From the NCBI RefSeq assembly GCF_001647715.1, contig NZ_CP015600.1:186001-250000 (forward strand): a stretch of 64,000 nucleotides of DNA, given 5' to 3'. A program made the position numbers and the translations under genes. Under the pieces are notes generated by a model. It was not told the origin of the DNA. It saw only the letters and a list, made by a program, of their open reading frames with translations, and did not search any database. Below are positions 43,422 through 51,266 of the stretch, in pieces. Origin of the DNA: Pseudomonas antarctica. Lineage in GTDB: Bacteria > Pseudomonadota > Gammaproteobacteria > Pseudomonadales > Pseudomonadaceae. The stretch's first letter is position 1; every line of letters starts with the position of its first letter.

Positions 43422-44744
43422 CTGAGGGATCCCCACAAATTTACTCCAAGCTCTGCGCCTGATGATGCACCTCATCACGCAGAGCATGCTCCAATATTTC
43501 CAAGTGTTCCCGGCCACCAAAATCGGTGCAACTGCGCCAGTATTCCAAACCTAATCGCCACAATGAAAGTACTCGCCTCTCTTTGAGGCTGTTGCTTTGA
43601 TAGCGCCGCTCCAATTGGTTCTCCCGCGCCTGCAACCCCGTTAAGAAGATGAGGTAGTTGGCCAAAGCGGCAATCAACAACAACACTTCGATGCGCTTTG
43701 GACAATGGCTTCGATGCAGATTCAGGCCCAATCCCAGGTGCTCACTTTTTACGTCTCGGAAGCCTTCTTCGATCTGCATACGGCGCTTATAAATCGCCAC
43801 GACTTTTGCTGGATTCCACTCCTCTTGCTTCAGGTTGCTGGCAAGCAACCACGGTTCACGCTCACGTCTGGCAGACTGCCGGCTGAGCTTGCTTCTGGCA
43901 ATTGAGCCGGTGACGCGTTGATGCTTGCGACCCTTGGCTGAATGGCGGACGCAGTACAAATCGATGAAGTGAGGGGCGCTACGCGTCATCTCGACACGGC
44001 CTAACGACTTAGGTGATGAGGTGGCCAGAGCGTACAAATTCTTCACAGGCTGCCAGTCATTTTCTTCGCGACGATAAAGCTCACGATTTCGTATGCGGGC
44101 CACGTAATACCAGCCCTGCGCCGCTACGGCCTTCATCCAGGGCCGCCGGAAACCTGCATCAGTGACCAGGACTGGAACGCATCCCTCAGGTAGTAATGCA
44201 GCCAACGTTTTGAGCAGTCGACTTTGATATTTGGGGCAACTCTCGCGCTCATGAACGCTTTCATAAATAGGAAACGAGCGTCCCGCAAGCGGGACTGCGG
44301 CTCTCAACAAAAAGGCGTCGCCAGAGGCATCAATTCTCGACCAGTCGACCAAGATTAAAGGGTGCTTCAAGGAGCCCAACAACGCCCGCAGCATCGCCCA
44401 GTAGAACAATGGCCGCTCTGCTCTCAAGTGTTGATTACCCAACAATCGGTCCACTCGCTTGATCGCATGTTTTGGATACGCCTGCCCTGGCATAAAACGT
44501 CCCAGCGCTGTCAGCGTCAGGCGACGGCCTTGCAGTAACGAACTGACACAACTCATCAGCGTTGTCAGGCGGCGAGAATGGATTGAAGGCAGTGCTTGAG
44601 CGAGCGCTCTGTGTAAAAATCGGATGGCCTGCATGGGTTCGGGTTCTTGTTTTTGTGTGGTGCAAACCAAGTTGCCGACTCATGCAGGCCTCTTCAATAT
44701 TCCAACTTCTTGATTTTCGGTAAGAAAAATCGGGGATCCCTCAG
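43422..44744 (-). mobile_element. IS4-family insertion sequence with 9-bp target duplication
   Basis: Inverted ends CTGAGGGATCCCC (43422-43434) and GGGGATCCCTCAG (44732-44744) bound a 1323-bp element. GGTCTGACC occurs directly before (43413-43421) and directly after (44745-44753), a nine-base duplication. Removing the element restores GTGGTCTGACCCCTATTTT, the right end of the RAYT element, so the IS landed in that end. Confidence 0.9.
43441..44634 (-). CDS. IS4-family DDE transposase
   Basis: 397 residues from ATG (44632-44634); a TTG 12 codons upstream is possible, and neither has a strong ribosome-binding site. The catalytic triad is visible: Asp in LILVDWSRID, Asp in VPVLVTDAGFRRPW, and Glu in the YREK block YKRRMQIEEGFRDVKSE. 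The frame is intact from end to end inside complete inverted repeats, so this copy may be active. It is the only apparently intact transposase in the island. Confidence 0.9.
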   Translation of the reverse strand: MQAIRFLHRALAQALPSIHSRRLTTLMSCVSSLLQGRRLTLTALGRFMPGQAYPKHAIKRVDRLLGNQHLRAERPLFYWAMLRALLGSLKHPLILVDWSRIDASGDAFLLRAAVPLAGRSFPIYESVHERESCPKYQSRLLKTLAALLPEGCVPVLVTDAGFRRPWMKAVAAQGWYYVARIRNRELYRREENDWQPVKNLYALATSSPKSLGRVEMTRSAPHFIDLYCVRHSAKGRKHQRVTGSIARSKLSRQSARREREPWLLASNLKQEEWNPAKVVAIYKRRMQIEEGFRDVKSEHLGLGLNLHRSHCPKRIEVLLLIAALANYLIFLTGLQARENQLERRYQSNSLKERRVLSLWRLGLEYWRSCTDFGGREHLEILEHALRDEVHHQAQSLE

Positions 44745-44762
44745 GGTCTGACCCCTATTTTT

Positions 44763-45074
44763 ACAGGGCAAATTTGTGTAAGTGTTGGCAATGCTGATCA
44801 CGCTACGTACTACTTGACGAACAAGCGACCTGATGGCTCTGTAGTGGTTTTTGACGTTGATGCTGGCCTTCATAAGGAAATTATGGACAGGGTAGTCCCT
44901 CAGCGGCCTGTCGCTGGTATGACGAAGGATCCTGATGCACCTAAGAGGGTAGACAAAGACCAGCCCGGTTACTCCCTCGAGCTACCCAAGATTTGGGAGT
45001 CGCTACTCGAAAAGAACTCGAGTAACGCCCGTGTTTATACACAGGATGAATTTTTCAAGGAGTTCAAGCAATGA
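44763..45074 (+). pseudogene. Orphan CDI toxin C-terminal fragment (module 2)
   Basis: An open frame without a proper start enters from the element junction: TGQICVSVGNADHATYYLTN and continues about 86 codons to a stop at 45074, ending VYTQDEFFKEFKQ. It looks like the last hundred residues of a toxin tip whose upstream part has been replaced by the RAYT/IS4 elements. I do not recognise the toxin family. Its stop overlaps the start of the next gene by four bases, as toxin and immunity genes often do. A TTG at 44814 could be used, but it has no ribosome-binding site. Confidence 0.6.
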
Positions 45075-45655
45075 AGGTGAACCAGACAGTTTTTGATGAT
45101 CTTTGGAATGGAGAGAGAAGTGTCTGCTTTTTTGTACACTCTGGAAGATGTTATTGGGTGATAGATGAGAAGTATAATTTCTCTCTTGACGCAGAAAAAG
45201 ACTATCGCGCCTATCTTGAAGATGGCGATATAACCCAGGAGCAATACGAGCAGTCTTGCAAAAGTTTCAGGGGCGGTATTCTGAAAATGACTTCGGAAAA
45301 TTTTCCGCAGTATCTAGATGACTCAAGTGAAAAAATTCTTACTTCAAGCGATTTGAAAAATTTTATAGAAGCGGATTATGAAGTTTTTGAAAAGACTGAA
45401 CATTATTTTTTAACCGGCGAGGGTTTGTCCCCGGCCCTATTTAAAAAGGCCAATATCATTCATTCCAGGTTTCCCAAGTTCTACATAAATTTTGATAGAA
45501 AAATTTTTATGCATATGGATGACGTGCGTGTTCATGAAAGTCTAGCTTATTCGGACTGGACTGCTGAATGCTTTGATTTTAGCTTTTTGATCCCTGCTCG
45601 CGAGCGGTACTGGATAGTGGCGGGCAATGACTATTGGAAACTTCGGTTTATATAA
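45071..45655 (+). CDS. Orphan immunity-like protein (module 2)
   Basis: 194 residues, low GC, ATG overlapping the toxin-fragment stop (ATGA). Acidic, with no signal peptide or membrane segment; begins MKVNQTVFDDLWNGERSVCF and ends ERYWIVAGNDYWKLRFI. I do not recognise the family. The position, size, acidity and overlap fit a cognate immunity protein of the truncated toxin. It may still protect against neighbours carrying the full toxin, which is inference. Confidence 0.65.
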   Translation: MKVNQTVFDDLWNGERSVCFFVHSGRCYWVIDEKYNFSLDAEKDYRAYLEDGDITQEQYEQSCKSFRGGILKMTSENFPQYLDDSSEKILTSSDLKNFIEADYEVFEKTEHYFLTGEGLSPALFKKANIIHSRFPKFYINFDRKIFMHMDDVRVHESLAYSDWTAECFDFSFLIPARERYWIVAGNDYWKLRFI

Positions 45656-45657
45656 GG

Positions 45658-45766
45658 AAATAGGGTCAGACCACGTTTTTCGTTTTTTAGAGTTAAGCAG
45701 AGTTGCTCTTTAAAAACATGATTTATTTTTTGTAATTATTCCAATCTGTTGGCTTGTTGAAGAAAG
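45658..45766 (+). mobile_element. RAYT element left-end stub
   Basis: AAATAGGGTCAGACCAC (45658-45674, one G short) plus about 90 bp of the common leader, cut off exactly where the left end of copy 3 begins. It indicates insertion of one copy into another. Confidence 0.7.
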
Positions 45767-46634
45767 AAATAGGGGTCAGACCACGGTTTAGGGTTTTGTT
45801 TTTTAGAGTTCAGCAGAGTTGCTCTTTAAAAACGTGATTTATTTTTTGTAATTATTCCACTCTGTTGGCCTGTTGAAGGGCGGCTAAGCTGTAAGCTCTT
45901 ATCCAGTTAGGGGTTTATATGGCTCGCCGTCCTAGGGTTTTACTGCCGGATATCCCGTTGCATATTATTCAGCGGGGAAACAATCGGTCTGCGTGTTCTT
46001 ACTCAGACGAAGACTACATTTTTTACATTGATACATTAGCCGTGCTTGCTGAATTGTATGGCTGTAAAGTTCACGCATTGTGCTTGATGACAAATCATGT
46101 TCATTTGTTGTTGACTCCCAGCTGCTGCGCAGGGGCTGGCTTGCTTATGAAGGGACTGGGGCAGCGCTACGTTCAATATGTCAATCGAACATATCAACGA
46201 ACGGGCACGTTGTGGGAAGGCCGTTTCCGCTCCTGTTTGGTTCAACAAGACAACTATGTTTTAGCTTGCTATCGATATATCGAAATGAACCCGGTCAGAG
46301 CCGGTATGGTTGCTCATCCGGGCGACTATCGCTGGACCAGCTATAGGGCAAACGCATAGGGCGAGCTATCAGGCTTTATAAGTCCGCATGCTGTTTATAA
46401 CGAATTCTGTAGCGGCACCGCGCAACGAGCCGAAGCTTACCGGTCTATATTCAATGATCGACTTTCACTTGGGCTGATAGAACAAATTCGATCTTCTATA
46501 AACGGTAATTACGTTTTGGGCGATCAGAAGTTTGCGTCCGAGATCGCGCAGGCATTAGGTAAAAGAGTTTCGCAGGGCGTGTCAGGACGCCCAAAAAAGT
46601 ATGAGTTAAAAGAATAGTGGTCTGCCCCCTATTT
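45767..46634 (+). mobile_element. RAYT element copy 3, full length
   Basis: Left end AAATAGGGGTCAGACCAC (45767-45784) and right end GTGGTCTGCCCCCTATTT (46617-46634, one mismatch) enclose the leader and a complete but mutated transposase gene, about 868 bp. Confidence 0.85.
45919..46617 (+). pseudogene. RAYT transposase copy 3, nonsense mutation
   Basis: Starts MARRPRVLLPDIPLHIIQRG like the other copies and keeps NHVHLLL and the catalytic-Tyr region YVLACYRYIEMNPVRAG. A TAG at 46357-46359 replaces the CAG found in copies 1 and 4 (RANAQGEL), ending the protein at 146 residues. Beyond it the frame stays open to the normal TAG at 46615-46617, giving the full 232-residue length if the stop is ignored. 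So a single point mutation inactivated it. Confidence 0.88.
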
Positions 46635-46635
46635 C

Positions 46636-47493
46636 TTAATCGCGGCAGGCGCCGGGGCCGTGGTTGGCTCTGGGCGAGGTACCTCAGGTGCTGTTGTCGC
46701 GGGAGGAAACGCGATGTCGGTGGAAGTCTATAATCGAGCAGCTCATGAGGCGGAGGTGGCGGCGATCAAGGCTGAGGCTCAGAAAGGTGACTTCACGGAA
46801 GCGAACCTGGAAAAGGCCATGTGTTACATCATCAAGTGCTGGGCTCATCTGGAGCGAGGGACCAAGGAGTATCACGATGCATACTTGAGTGAAGCCGATA
46901 TGGTCGGGCTGAGTAATGAGCTTGAATGGGCAGATGCGCAAAGGGATAAAGGCCTGTTTAACTATTCGCTCACTGACTCGGTTTTTGATGCGGGAACGCG
47001 TGATGTCATTCCTGTGGTAGCTAACACCGCCAAGACTGTCACGGGAGGGGCAAGTGTTTACTCGGGGGGCACTCTATGCGGCACAGTGGCCGGGTGCTTT
47101 TTCGGTGGGCCTATGATTGTATTCGGATTAGGGAATATTGAGGAGGGCACCTCAGCCCTTTATAACCATGTTAATAATGAAGAGGGCAGTTATAATCATG
47201 TTAAACAAACTTTTGATCAGATTCCTGGCGGATATGGGCCGGTGATATATAGTGCCGCAGATTTCGCGTTATCAATTGGTTCGGGGTTTGTAAAGGTGCC
47301 TCTGAAGATGGGGTTGGCTGATGGTTTGAACAAGAAAAAATCAATATTTGATGTGACGGTCAGAAAGTTTGATAATAACCAATTTATTCTTGGTAAAAAG
47401 GCGCCGTATGGCGGTGCAATGTTGCTATATTTTCTGTCCGTGGGCGCGAAAGGCAATAGCCTTTACAATGAGGCGGTCGATGCGAGCAAGTAA
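46636..47493 (+). CDS. Orphan CdiA-type C-terminal module, DUF4225-like (module 3)
   Basis: The frame is open from the element junction (LIAAGAGAVVGSGRGTSGAV) and contains a GTG at 46660; no good ribosome-binding site, so it is most likely a 5'-cut tip of a TpsA/CdiA-like protein. The opening Gly/Ala stretch plus VEVYNRAAHEAE resembles the segment preceding toxin tips. The middle has two hydrophobic stretches (TVTGGASVYSGGTLCGTVAG, CFFGGPMIVFGLGNI), and the region YSLTDSVFDAG to GPVIYSAADFALSIGSG reminds me of DUF4225, which occurs in such tips. Ends AVDASK, overlapping the next gene by 14 bp. Whether any of it is translated is unknown. Confidence 0.6.
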   Translation, partial: LIAAGAGAVVGSGRGTSGAVVAGGNAMSVEVYNRAAHEAEVAAIKAEAQKGDFTEANLEKAMCYIIKCWAHLERGTKEYHDAYLSEADMVGLSNELEWADAQRDKGLFNYSLTDSVFDAGTRDVIPVVANTAKTVTGGASVYSGGTLCGTVAGCFFGGPMIVFGLGNIEEGTSALYNHVNNEEGSYNHVKQTFDQIPGGYGPVIYSAADFALSIGSGFVKVPLKMGLADGLNKKKSIFDVTVRKFDNNQFILGKKAPYGGAMLLYFLSVGAKGNSLYNEAVDASK

Positions 47494-47722
47494 ACTTATA
47501 AATACCCTGCTGCTGATAGTTTCATTGTTGGCGGTGGTGTGTGGGGTGAGTACGTTTTTCGGCATGATGGTCGCCATAGTGGTTGGTATACTGCTTCGCA
47601 CAGATTCGAACTGGGTGTTCATCTGGATTGGATTTCCCTTGTCAGGAATATTTGCTGTGTACTGGATAGTTACACGGTGGGATTATGTGAAATCCTTTAT
47701 GTCCGGGCGTGGTGGGTGGTAG
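47480..47722 (+). CDS. Small membrane protein, candidate immunity (module 3)
   Basis: 80 residues from ATG 47480 (GAGG six bases upstream), overlapping the toxin-like module by 14 bp. Two membrane segments (LINTLLLIVSLLAVVCGV and WVFIWIGFPLSGIFAVYWIV). Membrane immunity proteins of this size accompany toxins that act on the membrane. Function inferred from context only. Confidence 0.6.
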   Translation: MRASKLINTLLLIVSLLAVVCGVSTFFGMMVAIVVGILLRTDSNWVFIWIGFPLSGIFAVYWIVTRWDYVKSFMSGRGGW

Positions 47723-47952
47723 AGCGGGTAATCGAGGTCAGATCACGTTTGTATGTGGTCTTACTCCTGGCTGCGCTACTCAATGGCTTTCTACGATTTG
47801 ACGGTAGCTGGAAGCGCTTTTTCCTCATGGTGCTGGTGCAGTTGTGGTTTGGCCAGGCGGTCTACAGCTATGCGCGAGGCGCCAGGGTGGCCATCGCGCC
47901 GGGCGGCATGAGTAAGGATGCCGACCCGGAAGAAATAGGGGTCAGACCCTGA
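47716..47952 (+). pseudogene. Second small membrane protein, 3' end replaced by RAYT end
   Basis: GTG 47716 overlaps the previous stop. About 73 codons encode two hydrophobic segments (LYVVLLLAALLNGFL and FFLMVLVQLWFGQAVYSYA) and a tail VAIAPGGMSKDADPEE; then AAATAGGGGTCAGACC (47933) starts and the frame ends in the element as IGVRP. The original C-terminus is therefore missing or very short. May be a second immunity-type gene of module 3. Confidence 0.5.
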
Positions 47953-47972
47953 GGGATCCTGACCCCTATTTT
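47933..47972. mobile_element. Collapsed RAYT/IS4 remnant
   Basis: AAATAGGGGTCAGACC (47933-47948) is followed at once by CTGAGGGATCC (IS4 end) and then TGACCCCTATTTT (RAYT right end). This is again an IS4 end joined to the RAYT end at GACC, with nearly everything between deleted. Confidence 0.65.
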
Positions 47973-48022
47973 CTCTATTTTATCCTAGAGCTCGGTAGAG
48001 GTAGTAATGTCTGAATTCAAGG

Positions 48023-48883
48023 AAATAGGGGTCAGACCACGGTTTTGTTTTTTAGAGTTAAGCAGAGTTGCTCTTTAAAAATGTGATTTATTTTTTGTAA
48101 TTATTCCAATCTGTTGGCCTGTTGAATGGCGGTTAAGCTGTAAGCTCTTATCCAGTTAGGGGTTTATATGGCTCGCCGTCCTAGGGTTTTACTGCCGGAT
48201 ATCCCGTTGCACATTATTCAGCGGGGAAACAATCGGTCTGCGTGTTTTTATTGAGATGAAGACTATATTTTTTACATTGATACATTAGCCGTGCTTGCTG
48301 AATTGTATGGCTGTAAAGTTCACGCATTGTGCTTGATGACAAATCATGTTCATTTGTTGTTGACTCCCAGTTGCTGCGCAGGGGCCGGCTTGCTTATGAA
48401 GGGACTGGGGCAGCGCTACGTTCAATATGTCAATCGAACATATCAACGAACGGGCACGTTGTGGGAAGGCCGTTTCCGCTCCTGTTTGGTTCAACAAGAC
48501 AACTATGTTTTAGCTTGCTATCGATATATCGAAATGAACCCGGTCAGAGCCGGTATGGTTGCTCATCCGGGCGACTATCGCTGGACCAGCTATAGGGCAA
48601 ACGCACAGGGCGAGCTGTCAGGCTTTATAAGCCCGCATGCGGTTTATAACGAATTAGGTAGCGGCACCGCGCAACGAGCCGAAGCTTACCGGTCTATATT
48701 CAATGATCGACTTTCACTTGGGCTGATAGAACAAATTCGATCTTCTATAAACGGTAATTACGTTTTGGGCGATCAGAAGTTTGCGTCCGAGATCGCGCAG
48801 GCATTAGGTAAAAAAGTTTCGCAGGGCGTGTCAGGACGCCCAAAAAAGTATGAGTTAAAAGAATAGTGGTCTGACCCCTATTT
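48023..48883 (+). mobile_element. RAYT element copy 4, full length
   Basis: Perfect 18-bp inverted ends AAATAGGGGTCAGACCAC (48023-48040) and GTGGTCTGACCCCTATTT (48866-48883). About 861 bp. The right end begins within the stop codon of the transposase gene. Confidence 0.88.
48168..48866 (+). pseudogene. RAYT transposase copy 4, early nonsense mutation
   Basis: Same 232-codon frame as copy 3. Codon 29 is TGA (48252-48254) where copies 1-3 have TCA. The rest, including NHVHLLL, YVLACYRYIEMNPVRAG and the C-terminal SQGVSGRPKKYELKE, is open to 48866. An internal GTG (48291) could give a 191-residue fragment lacking the first strand, but no ribosome-binding site is visible. Confidence 0.88.
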
Positions 48884-48905
48884 TCCCGCATTTAATAGAG
48901 CGAAA

Positions 48906-49337
48906 ATGATCATGAATCACGTTTATATGCGACATAAAAACGATAGACGCTTGGTTCTGTTATGCGATAAAAATTACAATCCCATTTCAGAGGAATATAT
49001 TGGTAAAAACGAACCAAGAAGCAAGGCTTTCTATGTTGGGTTTTGCGACGGGTTTATCGGGGTTTATTCCTCAGTTGAAGGGCCGGTTTTATTTATAAAT
49101 GATTGCAAGTATTTATTTGCTGAGCCCTCATGGAATATTCGGGTTCAAAGAAATTTAGGTGTAAATGAAGTTAGTTTCGTCGGTTTAGGTCAAAGCAGCC
49201 TTGTATTCGAATATTCAGCTGTGGAACTTGATCCAGTAGATCCATGGTCAGAGGAGAAATTCGATGATTTCTTCATCTGGCTAACAAATAAGAGGCACGA
49301 TCAAGAATTTATCGAAATGTGGACAGAGAACGATTAG
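48906..49337 (+). CDS. Orphan immunity-like protein (module 4)
   Basis: 143 residues, AT-rich, soluble, acidic at the end (EFIEMWTEND). ATG 48906 overlaps a TGA in the next frame that closes a stretch reading PHLIERK, which may be the last codons of a lost toxin; the ATGA overlap is the usual toxin-immunity junction. Contains FYVGFCDGFIGVYSSVEG and SFVGLGQSSLVFEYSAVELD. I do not recognise the family. Bounded on both sides by RAYT-type ends. Confidence 0.6.
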   Translation: MIMNHVYMRHKNDRRLVLLCDKNYNPISEEYIGKNEPRSKAFYVGFCDGFIGVYSSVEGPVLFINDCKYLFAEPSWNIRVQRNLGVNEVSFVGLGQSSLVFEYSAVELDPVDPWSEEKFDDFFIWLTNKRHDQEFIEMWTEND

Positions 49338-49339
49338 AG

Positions 49340-49547
49340 AATAGGGGTCAGACCACGGTTTTTGCTTTTTATAGTTCGGCGGAGTTGCTTTTTAAAAATA
49401 TGATTTATTTTTTGTAATTATTCTATTTTGTTAGCCTGGTGATTTGAAGGAAAAAATCGGGTTCAAGCTATGGCTTTTTAATTTAAGAGGGAATAGGGAG
49501 CAGGCCATATTTTTTAAATCAAGTATTAATAGTGGTCTGACCCCTAT
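49340..49547 (+). mobile_element. Degenerate non-autonomous RAYT-type element
   Basis: Left end AATAGGGGTCAGACCAC (49340-49356) and right end GTGGTCTGACCCCTAT (49532-49547) enclose about 175 bp: a diverged version of the common leader and AT-rich filler without a transposase frame. MITE-like, older than copies 1-4 judging by the differences. Confidence 0.65.
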
Positions 49548-49559
49548 CTTATGCTATTT

Positions 49560-49678
49560 TATGCCTATTTTATCGTGGTGCCTCAGTTACGCTCATAAAC
49601 TCTAAATATCCTAAAGCTCAAATTGCTGTGGATGAGGATCGTATTATCACGGTTGTTAATCCGGTAAAGAAAAAATGA
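49560..49678 (+). pseudogene. Orphan toxin tail (module 5)
   Basis: A 39-codon open stretch without a start, reading ...YRGASVTLINSKYPKAQIAV and ending VVNPVKKK at TGA 49676-49678. It overlaps the ATG of the next gene (ATGA). It looks like the very end of a toxin gene whose front part was removed by the element on its left. Confidence 0.5.
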
Positions 49679-49935
49679 CGATAGATAATTTGATTGAGCA
49701 TCTTGATAGATTTGTGAGTGGTTCTAATATTTCGGTTCAATGGGCAAAAGATACGGAAACCCTTCTGGATGAAATTGAAGAAAATGAAGGTTTTGGTAAG
49801 TTTGAAAATCTCTTTGATGAGCTGCAGGAAAAGCTCTCGCTTTATCGGCCTGGAGGCGGCGAGCATCTTATAGATGAGTTCGAAATGAAACTGTTTTGTG
49901 TAAGGGTTGTTTCAGCACTTTTAGAAGCGAGGTAG
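49675..49935 (+). CDS. Orphan immunity-like protein (module 5)
   Basis: 86 residues, acidic and helical: MTIDNLIEHLDRFVSGSNIS ... LLDEIEENEGFGKFENLFDE ... IDEFEMKLFCVRVVSALLEA. Small, acidic, all-helical proteins of this kind include colicin-type self-immunity proteins, which it resembles loosely; I cannot assign a family. Start codon overlaps the toxin-tail stop. Confidence 0.6.
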   Translation: MTIDNLIEHLDRFVSGSNISVQWAKDTETLLDEIEENEGFGKFENLFDELQEKLSLYRPGGGEHLIDEFEMKLFCVRVVSALLEAR

Positions 49936-49969
49936 GCAATAGGGTCAGTCCGATATTGTCCTGCTGTAA

Positions 49970-50098
49970 AATGGTGCAAAAGGGCCGGGTTCTGCTGGTA
50001 CGGGCACGACCGCGGGTAGTGATGTTGCAAGTACAACGCCTAAAGCTGGTGTTTTTTGGAATAAAACAACAGTTCTAGATAGGACTGTCTATCAAGGC
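49970..50098 (+). pseudogene. Orphan CdiA linker and toxin N-terminal fragment (module 6)
   Basis: An open stretch after a TAA at 49967 reads GAKGPGSAGTGTTAGSDVAS followed by TPKAGVFWNKTTVLDRTVYQ, a flexible linker and then the typical FWNKTTV-type opening of a polymorphic toxin domain. It is cut at VYQG by the RAYT end AATAGGGGTCAGACCAC (50099-50115). The rest of the toxin is gone. Confidence 0.6.
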
Positions 50099-50115
50099 AA
50101 TAGGGGTCAGACCAC
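50099..50115 (+). mobile_element. Solitary RAYT left end
   Basis: AATAGGGGTCAGACCAC plus a few bases of leader (GTTTTTCGTTT), then a new sequence. It marks the junction between the module-6 toxin fragment and the following gene. Confidence 0.65.
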
Positions 50116-50144
50116 GTTTTTCGTTTAAATAGGGGGTGTTTGTT

Positions 50145-50588
50145 ATGTCGGATAAACAAGTCTACGAGCTGACCATTGGTGATCTTGCTGATTTTGGTGT
50201 TTGGTTTTTTCCGATGGACGATACCGTAGAGGATGAGTTGACAGTGCGTCCTCTGGCCGAACAAGAAACTTGCTCAGATTTTCAGATTATTGTAAGAGCT
50301 GATTTTTTTGGAGTAAGTGGCTCTGTATATTCTGGTTATTTATATTGGGGTTCTGATTCTTTGGTTGAATACTTAAAGCCAGTTATCTTGTCGCAAGCGG
50401 GGGAAACCATCAGCTTTTGGAACGGTATAGTACAACCCACGTGGGATAATTCTGAGTTCTCCAATTTACTTAGATCCGATTTGCCAATTTCTTATGTTTC
50501 AGAGCCGCTCCTTAACCTTCCTTCGGTTCGTGGAAGGCTTGAGGGGCTTTATTATCTGGCTGGGGATCGAGTGTGTTGCGTAAGCTAA
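50145..50588 (+). CDS. Orphan immunity-like protein (module 6)
   Basis: 147 residues from ATG 50145 (AGGGGG nine bases upstream). Soluble and acidic; begins MSDKQVYELTIGDLADFGVW and contains the acidic FFPMDDTVEDELTVRPL. I do not recognise the family. Size, acidity, low GC and position after a toxin fragment argue for an immunity protein; that is inference. Confidence 0.6.
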   Translation: MSDKQVYELTIGDLADFGVWFFPMDDTVEDELTVRPLAEQETCSDFQIIVRADFFGVSGSVYSGYLYWGSDSLVEYLKPVILSQAGETISFWNGIVQPTWDNSEFSNLLRSDLPISYVSEPLLNLPSVRGRLEGLYYLAGDRVCCVS

Positions 50589-50610
50589 GGGGGAAGTCGG
50601 GGGCTAAGGG

Positions 50611-50675
50611 AAAAAGGGGACAGATTTATTTAATTTTTCGAGTGCTTTTTTACTTAAATAAATCTGTCCACTTTT
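50611..50675. mobile_element. 65-bp MITE of a second element family
   Basis: AAAAAGGGGACAGATTTATT at 50611 and the inverted TTAAATAAATCTGTCCACTT near 50654-50673 enclose about 20 bp. The GGGGACAGATTTATT end resembles ends of another widespread RAYT-type element group (from memory). It sits between two orphan genes. Confidence 0.6.
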
Positions 50676-50734
50676 CCGCCCTTTTCATTCGCGTCGAAGA
50701 GTTATTCGAGTATGGAACCAAAAAAAGCGGGGTT

Positions 50735-51139
50735 ATGGTTGTGAGCAACTCAGCATCAATTATATCGGATGTGGCAATTGACGAAGACACTTTCGCTGAT
50801 TTTCTCCACGCTGTAGGTGGAATCGTCAGCGCGGGTAAACGTAGTCGTGGAGTATTGAGCTGGGATGAGGCCACTTTGTATGTGTCATTACTTACCTCCG
50901 AAAAGCTCATAGGTTTTTATGATGCGCAAGATATTCTCGATTGGGAATCTTGGTTGGGTGCCACGCCGAGGACAATGATTGAAATACAGTTGGGACACTC
51001 AAAAGGGTCGATAGAGATGTATTTATGGTTGGCGTACGAGTTTGGTAAAAAATGGAATTGTGTTGTTGATGATGTTAATTCTGTGACCATTAAGTACTCT
51101 GAAATCTGTGACAGGTATATAAGATCGAGCGTGAAATAG
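50735..51139 (+). CDS. Orphan immunity-like protein (module 7)
   Basis: 134 residues from ATG 50735 (GCGGGG shortly upstream); the frame extends further back but into the MITE. Soluble: MVVSNSASIISDVAIDEDTF ... EKLIGFYDAQDILDWESWLG ... WNCVVDDVNSVTIKYSEICD. Upstream in another frame a short open stretch ends MEPKKAGLWL at TGA 50742-50744, ten bases inside this gene, which might be a toxin tail. Family not recognised. Its stop lies in the degenerate element end that follows. Confidence 0.55.
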   Translation: MVVSNSASIISDVAIDEDTFADFLHAVGGIVSAGKRSRGVLSWDEATLYVSLLTSEKLIGFYDAQDILDWESWLGATPRTMIEIQLGHSKGSIEMYLWLAYEFGKKWNCVVDDVNSVTIKYSEICDRYIRSSVK

Positions 51140-51220
51140 GGGCAGGCCATTTTCTGTTTGATGGTGTAAAGGAGTAGTGACAAGCCACCTTTAATATTCA
51201 AGTGTAGTTTGCCCCTACTC
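51134..51220. mobile_element. Degenerate short element
   Basis: AAATAGGGGCAGGCC (51134-51148) overlaps the stop codon of the previous gene, and GTTTGCCCCTACT near 51208-51220 is an imperfect inverted partner. It resembles a decayed RAYT-type end pair and marks the right border of the AT-rich island. Confidence 0.4.
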
Positions 51221-51266
51221 ACTGCCTCACCATTAACAGGGCAACTCGTCAGCCGCCCTGTCGCGG

